From contig JAMXDE010000009.1 in NCBI GenBank assembly GCA_026770025.1, positions 372,001 through 436,000 on the forward strand: a DNA stretch of 64,000 nt, read 5' to 3'. The notes beneath the pieces were generated by a model, which was not told the DNA's origin, ran no database searches, and worked only from the letters and a program-made list of their open reading frames with translations. Made by a program: the position numbers and the translations under genes. Shown in pieces: positions 54,969 through 64,000 of this stretch. Positions within the stretch are counted from its first letter, which is position 1. Every line of letters starts with the position of its first letter. This DNA is from Craspedostauros australis. Taxonomy: Eukaryota; Bacillariophyta; Bacillariophyceae; Mastogloiales; Achnanthaceae.

Positions 54969-56331
54969 TCAAATACGACTATGCCATGCCACTTGCTCCT
55001 CTTCCTGTTCGCGGCTTCGGGCTGTCACTTGTGCGTTTGTGTAGGCGTCTACGTCAACGTCTGCGTCGATTTCTTTCCAATATCTTTGACATGATGGCAC
55101 TTCTGTATCTCCGGGAGTACTTGTGCTTGTGCTTGCGGGGAATGAAGCAGGTACGTTCGACTCCATCAACGCCACCATTGTCGGATTACGGCCGTCTTCA
55201 AGCGCACGATGCCATGCTGTGTCGCCAGCCCTGATCCACATATCACCATCGATCCCATCCAACATCGTTGGATACCCGACCAATATCACCAATTTCTTCT
55301 TCACAGCACAGTGGAGCACAGTGTTCCCTCCATTGTTCACCGTCTCCACATCCACCTTCACGTTGCTAGCTTCAGCCAGCAGCCTCATCCATCGGAGACA
55401 GCGGTCGCTGTTGTTGGGGCAGGCGCGACAGATGCAATGCAACGCAGCATCACTGTGGCTAATCTGAAGCGTAGTATTCACTGAATCTCGTCTCAAAAGA
55501 CTTCCAAAGGTCGACGCTCTGCCCTTCCGACATGCAAGGCGGAGAATCGTGTCGCCATCACGATTCTGAATGTTCATAACTGTGTGACTCAACCCCACCT
55601 TAGATATTGTTGTGGTCATGAGGAACGACATCACACCCGACAGATCACAGGCATCCACACAGTACTGAAGAACTTGCAGTGGTATGATTTTGCCGTGACT
55701 CAACATGTTGAAGTAGTGGTGCAAGATGCTTGCCTGGCTTTGCATGATGATGTCGCATTTGGGAAGCATGCCAACATTCTGTTTCTCTGACAGCCTTTGC
55801 ACATGCCTACCCAGGATAGCAGTACACAGTGCATGTGGCACAGGCATGGCCAAGGCAGCTCTTACCTTATGGGAAGACATAGTTTCTCCAAGAAAACCCC
55901 AGGGTGTACAGATTGGATGCCAACATTGCAGGAGGAAGCTCCACTTTGCCATGTACATATGCAACCACCTGTTCCATCTGATGAGTTGGCACATCCTCTT
56001 CCAGGAGCAGTACTGCCCAATGTGCGAATGATATGACATTCCACATCTGTGTGATGTAGCTCCAGATTGCCTGATCATGTTGGCCCACAAGGATGAGTCC
56101 GTTTTTCAGCATCAGTTGCAACAGTTTTGGATCAAGGTTAGATCCAAGTGCCGCCATCACATGAACGATGGCATCACGCCTCCAGCTCTCCTCCTCTTTC
56201 GGATCACACCCAAACTTGCCACCCCTCCAGCCCCAGCCAGCGCACGTCTGTTCCCCATCCTTGTCACCATATGTGCTGTCGCTGTCATTGAAGGGATCTG
56301 TGCACCCCCAGCAACAACAGTGTCGCAGCAC
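54969..56331 (-). CDS. Ankyrin-repeat-like protein; gene structure uncertain, possible frameshift
   Basis: Two overlapping minus-strand frames look like one protein. The right part (56331-55867) reads like an ankyrin neighbourhood (MAALGSNLDPKLLQLMLKNG) and stops at 55867. The left part continues in another frame to 54969 with ankyrin-type units: NRDGDTILRLACRKGRASTF, NNGGNTVLHCAVKKK and AGDTAWHRALEDGR. A GTAAGA donor-like site lies at the overlap, but the right frame meets TAA just before it, so a simple intron does not join the frames. A +1 frame change or an unrecognised intron is needed. The true start was not found. Ankyrin repeats mediate protein binding; no partner is known. It may be a decaying gene. 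Confidence 0.5.
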
Positions 56332-56519
56332 CTGGGAAGCCGTGCTGGTGGGGTGGGCTCAACAGGTGGTGCAACGTCAGGCACAGCTGGGGTTGGCACA
56401 TTCATGATAATGCTCACTGAAGTCTCATCACCGACACCTTGTCCCTCCGAACGCACCCTTACGTGAGAGTTGTCGAAGACGCCTCCGTTGTCGTCGAGGA
56501 TGTGCACGAACACAAGCAC

Positions 56520-56741
56520 CTAGCGAGCATGCACATCCGCACTATTCGAGAAAAGGCCATCTGCTGCAAGCATCGGCTTCACATCGATCACTTGCTTGAT
56601 GGTGCTCGGCTTCCTCAACGCAACAGACGGTTTGGCAGACAACATCTGCTCAGTGGTAGGCAGCAGGAACCCCTTGGAGTCGAAGAGAGGAGTCGAAACA
56701 GGGTGAGTTGAACGCGGTTTCTTACTGGGGAGAGTTAGCAT
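56520..56741 (-). CDS. Possible small protein of 73 residues
   Basis: A short frame beginning MLTLPSKKPRSTHPVSTPLF and ending SNSADVHAR. Composition is protein-like and basic, with no signal peptide or membrane segment. A second, overlapping start at 56778 in another frame encodes 18 residues (MLLSAAAKALSKDANSPQ) and stops inside a GTAAGA donor-like site. It may be an upstream frame or a first exon. No family was recognised, and the ATG choice is weak. Confidence 0.35.
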   Translation of the reverse strand: MLTLPSKKPRSTHPVSTPLFDSKGFLLPTTEQMLSAKPSVALRKPSTIKQVIDVKPMLAADGLFSNSADVHAR

Positions 56742-56910
56742 CCTTGGAGAGGGCCTTGGCAGCAGCAGAGAGAAGCATGATGTAGTTGTTGCTGTAGAGT
56801 AGAGTTGTTTGCTGGTTGGATGTGATGAACTGCACTGGTCTGAGATGAAGAGACGAAACGAGAGGATGCGATGAAAGGCCAACCAGCTGGTGACAACAAC
56901 AACAACAACA

Positions 56911-56941
<31 letters not shown>

Positions 56942-57698
56942 TGACGAGAACGGACATGGAGCGAAAGGGCGGGTGTGCACAGCATTGGCGGAGAAAGTTT
57001 TGAAATGGAGCCAAAGTGTGACGATGATGTTTGGCACACGATGTGTGGTGTTTGGTGTTTGTGTGTGATGTTTGGGAACGATTTGTGTGTTGTTGCGACG
57101 AACAGAATGTGGAAACATGTGGCACATGCTAACGTGTAATTAACGCGCACCAAACGAACGACACCGTTGCAAGTATGTCCGTGACAGAGCACCCGGCGAT
57201 AAATTTTCGAGAACATCATGGAACCTTCGACCAACATCAACGAGTTCTGTGCTGTTGGACCCACGCGACTAGAATGAACACATTGATCGTTCCAAAAACT
57301 TAAAAACAACCTAACTACAAGATGAAAGCGTTCACCATACATGAAAAGACCACGAGGATTATGAATATATATTCTACATTGTTTGGAAATCCCAGGAAAA
57401 AGGTTAGACTGTCCATTTCAACCTGCAGGTCGACGCGCTCGAGGGGCTCTCAGTTGAGACACGAGTGGGTTCGGATGATTGATCGGCTGTGCGACCAAAG
57501 GGAGGAGAGGAACAAACAGATGGAAAACACATCACACAGATTCCCTTCCTTCTGCATGGCAACAACACATCTGACAACAAGAGCCACAATCACGACCACA
57601 GACACAGCCACACGCCAGCGAGAAAAGAAAGCAGCGCACAAAAGGCCCCACAATCCAAGAGCAACTCTGCCAACACCAACACCAACAGCATCAACAAC
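56742..57698. other. Intergenic region with trinucleotide repeats
   Basis: About 0.96 kb upstream of the PLAC8 gene. It contains an AAC then ACT microsatellite (56893-56941). The 3' end is AAC/CCAACA-rich, as in other leaders here. No gene is supported. Confidence 0.5.
56893..56941. repeat. AAC/ACT compound microsatellite
   Basis: About six AAC units run directly into about ten ACT units. Confidence 0.92.
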
Positions 57699-59455
57699 AT
57701 GACCGTCAGGACCGTCTCAGTCATCGCACCAGCAACCCTCGGTGAAGGCTACACCTTCGATGCGACCGTCGATGGCACGACAGTGAGTTACGCGAAGAGC
57801 TCTCATGTCGGCAACAGCATGCGAAGCGTGGTGCTGCCAGCCGAGCGTGTACGCTGGACAACAAGACGGCACAATCAACTCGCACCATGTCGGCACCTGT
57901 TGTGGGTGCATGCGTGACGCCGTGACATGCAGCAGCAAGAGCACGAAGATCTGCCCCGCGGCTTTGCACTTGATGTGCCGTCAGCGTCTTCCTATTCACC
58001 GTCCTTTCGCTGGGTGTCTGCTTGGGATGATGGCGTTGTGCCTTCGCTGTTCCATCCTTGGCTGTTGTTGACATCATCGTCGACATTATCTCACCATCTC
58101 CTCAACAAACGAATTTCCATCCAACACTTATTCCAACCGTGTCGTCCTCTGCAATCGACACGCGCGCACGCACACATCACCGCAGTTCACCGTCACCGTG
58201 CCAGAGGGAGGTGTCCAGGAGGGAGAATCTTTCCAGGTTCCATATCCAGAGGACGATATCATCCCTATGATGCATGGGCAGCCGGCCATGAACCAGCCGG
58301 CTGCAGCGAGTGGAGGCCCAGTTGTCACCCAACCAAAGAAAGTCGGACAGGTGCCGAAAGGAGATGTTGTGACTGGAAGCTGGCGCAAGAATCTGTGCTC
58401 CTGTTGCGAGACCTGCTGCTGTCCATTTTGGGTGAGTACTCTTTACTCTATGCATCATACCATTGTATCTGCGGCTGCATCTTCATCTGCACCTATGAGA
58501 ATGTTATGGGCAGGCAATCCGAAGAACAAATCTCGGCACCGAAATGCACAACCAAACAAGTCGAGACTTCCCCAACTGATCATTCGTCGTGGTGACAGCC
58601 ATTGTTTTTCTCTCTGTGCACACAACTTCCTATTCCACAATGTTATATTCTACAATATTTGGTGTCCATCCTCCGTTTCGCTCACTCTCTCATCGCTTGC
58701 CTTGCTGTTCCCACTGCGTCTGCAACTCCAAACCACAAATGGCGGCTGTCCTCGCGGAACAGATGGGCTATTGCTTCCCCGGAGTTCTTCTGGGGCAAAT
58801 CATGCAGCGCAACAAGCTCGATCCCATCGCGCGCGAAGGCAGCGAGTACAACAACACGTGCTTCATCGTGTCTGCCATTTCCATCATCTTCGGCTTTCTC
58901 CTGGTCGTCCTTGGCGCAACAGAGTCAGCCACAGCCGTCAGTAAGTATTCCATTGATCTACTCCATTTCTCGGAGCTTGACGAAGCTGAAAGAACACAGC
59001 AATGTTGTGTATGAAGGAATATTGAGAAATCATGTGCGTAGCCATTCCGTCTCATGTCTCATCCTAACCATGCCACATCAATTCGTCCCTTTTCCCAACG
59101 CGATACCCACGCTCCGCGTGCGGCGTTCCATTTGCACTGCCATGCATGCACACCCGATGCCTGTGAAATCACGTGGGCGCTGCGAACACAAAACATCAAT
59201 TGACGAGCAGTTTACTTGCCCCTGCTCATCTACGTCGTGTACAACCTCACCATTGTCCGCTCCCTCTACCGCCAGCGATACAACATTCGAGGAAGCTGCT
59301 GCGGTGAAGGATATGTGGATGATTGCTGCTGCTCGTTCTGGTGCTTCTGTTGCGTGCTATTCCAAGTGCACCGGCACGACCATGACGAGCTCCAGTACCC
59401 ATACGATATGACAAGCTTCACTGGCCTTGGGCCCAGTGCTCCCGAGGTCGTGTAA
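57699..59455 (+). CDS. PLAC8-family cysteine-rich protein, 4 exons
   Basis: Exons 57699-57782, 58186-58431, 58763-58940 and 59211-59455 are joined by GTGAGT/GTAAGT donors and CAG acceptors with matching phases (250 aa). Residues 1-90 are acidic and Pro/Gln-rich. The PLAC8 domain follows: GSWRKNLCSCCETCCCPFW at the exon 2 end, then GYCFPGVLLGQIMQRNKLD in exon 3. A hydrophobic segment (IVSAISIIFGFLLVVLGA) and a second one in exon 4 (LPLLIYVVYNLTIV) precede SCCGEGYVDDCCCSFWCFCC. In plants and fungi, such proteins sit in the plasma membrane and influence metal resistance, calcium entry or organ size. The role here is not determined. The stop lies inside GTAAGC. Confidence 0.86.
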
Positions 59456-60761
59456 GCTCAGTGTGTCTCTCGACCAACAACCTTTCTTTGGATCGATGTG
59501 AAACAACGTGATACGACGCGATACGACAACAAAAGCGGCATGCACGAGCGCACTGACAGGTCTTCCTGGTGACATCCATCCATTCATCAGAGCCTTTTCC
59601 TTTGTTTTCGTTTTCGCGGAGGCGGGTCGATGTTCATGAAGGGCTGCGGGCATGGTGTGGGTGGGCGCATGCGCATGACACTAATATGCACGTCCAGTAT
59701 GTATTTTGCCTCTAGTGGCCGACATCAACAGCCGAAAGATGAAGGGTGGGTGCTAATTGTCAGAGCAGTCTGGTCTGACAGCCTTCAATGTACTTCTTGC
59801 CATTTGCTAATTGTACTAATCAAAAATACTGGTTGGAGATTGTCTTCGGACAACTCATAATTAAGAACACAAGAGCTTGGACCAGTGCATGCAACAACGG
59901 GCCAATACGTCTGTCGGGATGTGCTGGTGTGCACATCGCCCATCCAATCGGTTAGACTAGACTCGACCAAGTAGCGTCGAGATTATTCGTGTCCCTAACG
60001 TTTCGTGTTTGAGAGCAACAACATAAACCCGGACACACTAAATTATCCAAGAATCCCAGCAGGGGATTTGGGACAACCTAACCTGAGAGGATCAGGGCCT
60101 TCGTAGGTCCGCCAACCAACATGGCATCAAGGAAGGGTACATGGAGGTTGTGACTTATCTGAGGTGATGACATGACCATCTGACCACCATATGATGACAG
60201 AATGAGGAATCAGAGAACGTGCGGAATAGAGTAGCTGACGTTGACAGGATGTCATTGTGTCACCACATCGACATCTGTCTCAACATCTGGCAGAGAACAA
60301 AGAAGATTCAATGACGATCAGTCATTGAGATCTTGGAAGGTCAAGAAGGAGTTTGGAACAAGACAATGGCATCTACACGTGCACATAGTAGTATGCTCAT
60401 GGAGGATGAGATGATGAATGACGAATCGGATGTGTAGAACAGCATAGGAAGACTAGGCGCGAGAGAAAGACAGAGAGAGAGAGACAATGATGAGCAACAT
60501 GAGAGGGAGCACCTCTGAAGCTCGCTCATAGTTGGCTCGAATCAACAGACAGAACGTCCAGGAGCACTGGAGTCAGCACCAAGAGCATTGGTCACTACAT
60601 AATGAAATAGCAAGAGAATTGACAACTATCACCACCACCATCTTCATCACAAGCAACTGCAAGGGTACCAACTTCGGGACTTGCCAACATACGTCTACAG
60701 TAGTCACTTGTGCACTTTGATAGATTAAGAGTCATGGTTTACCACCAAGCTTACAACTTAC
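59456..60761. other. Gene-poor region, probable degenerate transposable-element sequence
   Basis: No supported gene. From about 59900 the sequence changes in character (many short frames, purine-rich patches, a GA-rich run near 60465-60484) and merges into the LTR cluster to the right. Old retroelement sequence is inferred from this context, not from recognised protein motifs. It ends at a 6-base direct repeat (ACTTAC, 60756-60761) beside the LTR. Confidence 0.4.
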
Positions 60762-61556
60762 TGTCAGGAATCGGGGGTACGACTTTGCAAAGATACCTTG
60801 TTATACCGCAGATCCCATGAGGACTGACTGGAACCGGAATGGTAGTATGTGAAAAGATATCCAAGATTGCCGCAACCCCCAATAGCATTTCCCAGACAAA
60901 CCGCAACCTAGCAATCGACCAGTCGCACTCGGACAGCCCAATGGCCTTACCTGTCTTATGCGACATCCAAGCACCCTCATCCAGTGGCCTACTCGGCCAT
61001 GTCCCAATAACGGTCGGGAACGGAGAGATCTATGAGGATGGCAACACACCAGCCCATGAGTGAATCGAGTGAGCGCGACAACCAATATATCTGAACAAGT
61101 CGACGCGTCCCTGAGAACCAAATGTGAGAAAGTGAAACAGAGGCGATCCCTATTCACCCAAGACCACGATCCAGACGACAATAAGTTCCAAAGATCCAAA
61201 GGCAACCATCGAGATGACCGAAGGAAGGAACTGAAATGACGTGAACTGAAGTGGGACCAGTGAGATGACAAGAGACCGAAGGAGAGGTACCTACAGGTCT
61301 ACGAGTATGAACTTGACGAATGTAGGTGGCCTCCAACCTTCAGCTAAGCAGGCGATGAACCACCATGAACGCAAGATGCAGATGCAGATGCAGATGAAAG
61401 GAGCCAAGCTAAAGGGCGTAACCTTGGGTGGCTACTGCAGATCATGCCTGTTGCAGAATTGGAATCGAAAGGAGATGAACATGTTATGCTCACAGTTCTA
61501 AAACGGTACAGACTGATAACAGATTAGTCTACTACTATAACCCCGGATTTCCAACA
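60762..61556 (-). mobile_element. Apparent solo LTR of a Ty1/copia-type element, minus orientation
   Basis: Read on the minus strand, it begins TGTTGGAAATCCGGGGTT at 61556 and ends CCTGACA at 60762, so it obeys the TG...CA rule. The direct repeat ACTTAC flanks it at 60756-60761 and 61557-61562, as expected for a target-site duplication. The segment shares many blocks with the sequence starting at 63362 in the opposite orientation, for example CATTCG...GGTACCT, GATCCCAC/GGTCCCAC and GGGATCGCCT. Length is 795 bases. No internal coding region lies next to it in the right orientation, hence solo. Confidence 0.6.
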
Positions 61557-61562
61557 ACTTAC

Positions 61563-62242
61563 TGTCCAACTTCACCATGGCAAGAGCAACCAACAACCAA
61601 GCAGTTACAGCTATCATCAAGGAGCTCGTCAAACTTGATGATTAGGAAAGTTCCTTCTTGACGAACACCCTTGGACGAATCTACAGGGCAATCCAAAACC
61701 CAGCCAACACCATTGTGGCTGCTCTGACACTCTCTCCCACCCTCACTGCAATCAACATAGCCAACATCTTTTGCATCTTCACATACACCAGGTCCAACAT
61801 GATTGAGGCAACAATGGACTGGCCAGCCATTGATGCATTCATTGAAAGGCAGAAACAATGTCCTGCCATAGATCGAAACTCCTGTTGCCAATTGGGCAGC
61901 GCAATTGCAAGTGGAGATCACACTCAAGGAAGTGGCACTACTTGAGATGCCAGTGGAGCTGAGTTGCAAGGTGACAGTGTCATCCCCACAATGCACTGCT
62001 CCTCTTGCAAGCTATCTGTCAACACTGGCAGGGTGGTGTTATGACAAGGCCACCATGCCTGACACCCCCGCATTCTCCAGAGCCAACACCGACTGGTACA
62101 ATTGGAAAATCAGTTTCACTTGCACAATGGTGACAATGAGATTGGTGGACTATATGAAGGAAGCCAAGCTGCCAAACTAAAACATGCAGATTGACAACCA
62201 ATTCTACACCATCCTCAACAGCAAAATGCATAGGGGGACAAG
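61563..62242 (+). other. Possible internal remnant of an older retroelement, ending in a purine tract
   Basis: It lies between the solo LTR and the LTR-like start at 62243. It includes short interrupted plus-strand frames (for example 61905-62180) but no recognised gag or pol motif. The last 13 bases (ATAGGGGGACAAG) look like a polypurine tract. Confidence 0.35.
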
Positions 62243-62882
62243 TGTTGGAAATCCAGGGTTATAGTAGTAATCTAATCTGTATATATATATGAGCCCATTC
62301 AGTCACAAACCAACGAGTCGCGGGGGGAGACATTTTTTGGCCAGTTGGTCCGTCCTTCCGAGGCTCTCGCAGTGCGCCGTGTTGTAGCAATGCTCCGTCG
62401 GTCCGACTTTTTGACGAGAACTGTCAATCTTCCGTCAATGCCGGTTCAACAAAAACGGGTTGCAGCAAGACTTCGTGTTGAGGGTCCACCCAACATTTCC
62501 ACCCAATTTGGGCCATGTTTTTGTTGTTCTCGTTCGGCACGTCGCGGAGTTGTGTTGTGCAAGCGGGCATGCTCGTTTTGGCGAGAACCATCACCATCGC
62601 CCGTAGATTTAGTACTGGATGTTTTTATCACACATCCGAGCCGTCGCTGCCTGAACCTTCGCGATTGCTGGTGGTCGTGTTGACGGACAGACATATATTT
62701 TGCGCTTTTTACTGTTGTCGGTGCGAAAGAGTCGTTTTTGCTTCCGGTGTTTTTTTCCGTCCGGTCGGGTAATCATGGTGGCCGACAGAGGAGTTTTGCA
62801 CAACATGCAAAGTCGCCAACGCAGAAAACCAGCCAAACAAAGTGCCGAAGCACACACCAATTTGATTTGTAAGTGGTATAGT
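62243..62882 (+). repeat. Second LTR-like sequence, plus orientation
   Basis: It begins TGTTGGAAATCCAGGGTT and shares about 40 bases with the starts of the other two LTR-like copies, then diverges. It is preceded by a polypurine-like tract (62230-62242), as expected for a 3' LTR. A TATATATATATGAGCC element near 62280 could be its promoter. The right end is not defined; the stated end is simply where the copia fragment begins. Confidence 0.45.
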
Positions 62883-63361
62883 TTACAGTGAAAGCTGGCA
62901 CGCCCCTTCATCTTGAGGATGACTCCCGTCGAACAGAGCAGTGACGAAAGTGGCGAGTGCTGGTCTCGCCAGTGCTTTTGTGAGCATATCTGCGAAGTTC
63001 TGTGCTGGTGGAACGTATACCGGCACTTGCATACTGGCTCACACAGATTCGCGGACTTTGTGAAATGATATCGCTGCATGCTTCTTTTGTAGCAGGCTCT
63101 CTGTGATCGTCGTGTTCGAGATTGCAGCATTGTTGTCACATGATGCGATTACTGGCAACTTGACTTGCACCCTCAGCAATTGGAGTGCACATTGAAGCAC
63201 AATGATCTCTTCTGCCACGGATCCCATGACATTGAATTTGGCGCCGTATGTTGAAGTTGCGGCTGATGATTGCCTCTTGCTTGAGAAGTATACTGGTGTT
63301 CTTCCAAGGCATAGAATGATGCCAGTATTGGATCTTCATGTGACTCAATCGTGTGCATGAT
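62883..63361 (-). pseudogene. Ty1/copia pol fragment: RNase H end, with stops
   Basis: Minus-strand reading gives the copia RNase H pattern in order: RSNTGIILCLGRTPVYFSSK, QSSAATSTYGAKF, a CDNNAAI motif, LLQKKHAAISFHKVRESV, then after one stop PPAQNFADMLTKALARP. This is the usual C-terminal end of copia polyprotein. At least three in-frame stop codons show it is inactive. The upstream part is cut exactly at 63362, where an LTR-like sequence begins. Confidence 0.8.
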
Positions 63362-64000
63362 TGTTGGAAATCCGGGGTTAAGGTAGTAGACTAATCTGTT
63401 ATCAATCTGTACCAATTTAGAACTGTGAGAACAAACTCCTTGACTCTCCTCAATTCCAATTCAACAGCAAGCGTAATCCGTAGCAGTTCACCATGATCAT
63501 GCACTTGTTCATGGTTGCTTTCATCTGCTTCATCATCTTGCTCTCATGCTCTCTTCTGCGGATTCTTCATGCATTATCGTGGTGATTTGCATCGTCTACA
63601 TTCGAGCAGCATCTCTCATAGACGCACAGGTACCTTCAGCATGGGTCTCAGTCTGATTGATCCCACATGGCCCTCGGTTCCTCAGTATTCCTCCTGCGCC
63701 ATCATCACATACTCACCGGTCATGTTCAATCCATGTCGCGTTGTCATTCGTGCTCTTGAGCGGATAGGGGGATCGCCTCCGTTTCTCTTTCTCGGAGAAG
63801 CGATCCCTTGTCCGTCGATGCGCGTTGACATGTCTAATATATATCGACGGTGTCGCCCATAGTCTTGGGTCCTGTGCGAATACATCCCTAGTGGTCAAAC
63901 CATAGGTTCGCCCTCATTTCAGCAGTGGTACATGGATAGGCTCCATGGCGGGACATGACTGATGTTGATGTCATTCATGGACAGAAGGTTGATGGGGGAC
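63362..64000 (+). mobile_element. LTR-like sequence, plus orientation, running off the window
   Basis: It starts TGTTGGAAATCCGGGGTT and is related along several hundred bases to the solo LTR at 60762-61556 in inverted orientation. It abuts the minus-strand copia fragment, so it probably inserted into it. By comparison with the solo copy, its other end should lie roughly 150 bases beyond the right edge. Confidence 0.55.

Noticed and set aside
62345-62690. Arg/Ser-rich plus-strand frame after the second LTR start
   Set aside because: It lies in the LTR-like region and lacks gag or nucleic-acid-binding motifs. Treated as non-coding.
1-64000. CRISPR arrays, tRNA or rRNA genes, bacterial operons or a phage
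   Set aside because: No regularly spaced repeats, no cloverleaf with a recognisable T-loop and no rRNA words were seen. The gene content and introns are eukaryotic.

Overview
The window is nuclear DNA from a photosynthetic stramenopile, most likely a diatom. The evidence is a fucoxanthin chlorophyll a/c protein gene, several products starting with a signal peptide followed by an AF-type plastid transit motif, a nuclear-encoded plastid sigma factor, short GT-AG introns with GTGAGT, GTAAGT or GTACGT donors, and Ty1/copia debris. Genes are about 1 to 4 kb long, on both strands, separated by 0.3 to 2.6 kb of non-coding DNA. No tRNA, rRNA, CRISPR array or bacterial-type operon was recognised.

Layout. 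Bases 1-15,000: the 3' part of a two-repeat ochrophyte protein, a plastid sigma-70 factor (3 exons), a leucine-rich-repeat protein, Elongin-C, a MAP2K-like kinase (minus) and a spastin-type AAA ATPase with an MIT domain. Bases 15,000-28,900: a 5-exon gene joining a Stc1-like zinc finger, a long acidic and coiled-coil stretch and a Nudix-like domain; three tandem paralogues of an unknown single-pass membrane protein; a carrier-fold protein with a plastid-type leader; and a small plastid membrane protein. Bases 29,000-47,000: a kelch-BTB protein, a plastid triose-phosphate-type translocator, a RetSat/CRTISO-like flavoprotein, a TPR-Aha1 co-chaperone, mitochondrial serine hydroxymethyltransferase and the CCR4-NOT subunit NOT2. 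Bases 49,000-59,500: an FCP light-harvesting protein, a small PAM2-motif protein, a Golgi GDP-fucose transporter, an ankyrin-like locus of uncertain structure, a possible 73-residue protein and a PLAC8-family protein. Bases 59,500-64,000: gene-poor, nested copia-type retrotransposon remains, including an apparent 795-bp solo LTR with a short target-site duplication.

The genes do not form one pathway. A plastid theme recurs (sigma factor, FCP, phosphate translocator, a flavoprotein possibly of carotenoid type, carrier-like protein, small membrane protein), mixed with housekeeping genes for mRNA turnover (NOT2, PAM2 protein), chaperones, ubiquitin ligases (Elongin-C, kelch-BTB), one-carbon metabolism and glycosylation.

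Multi-exon models were built by reading splice sites and checking reading phase and family continuity across each junction. They are predictions without transcript support. The most unusual items are the zinc-finger/Nudix fusion with a broken Nudix box, the membrane-protein trio with signs of gene conversion, the carrier-fold protein with a complex N-terminal half, and the nested LTRs at the right edge.
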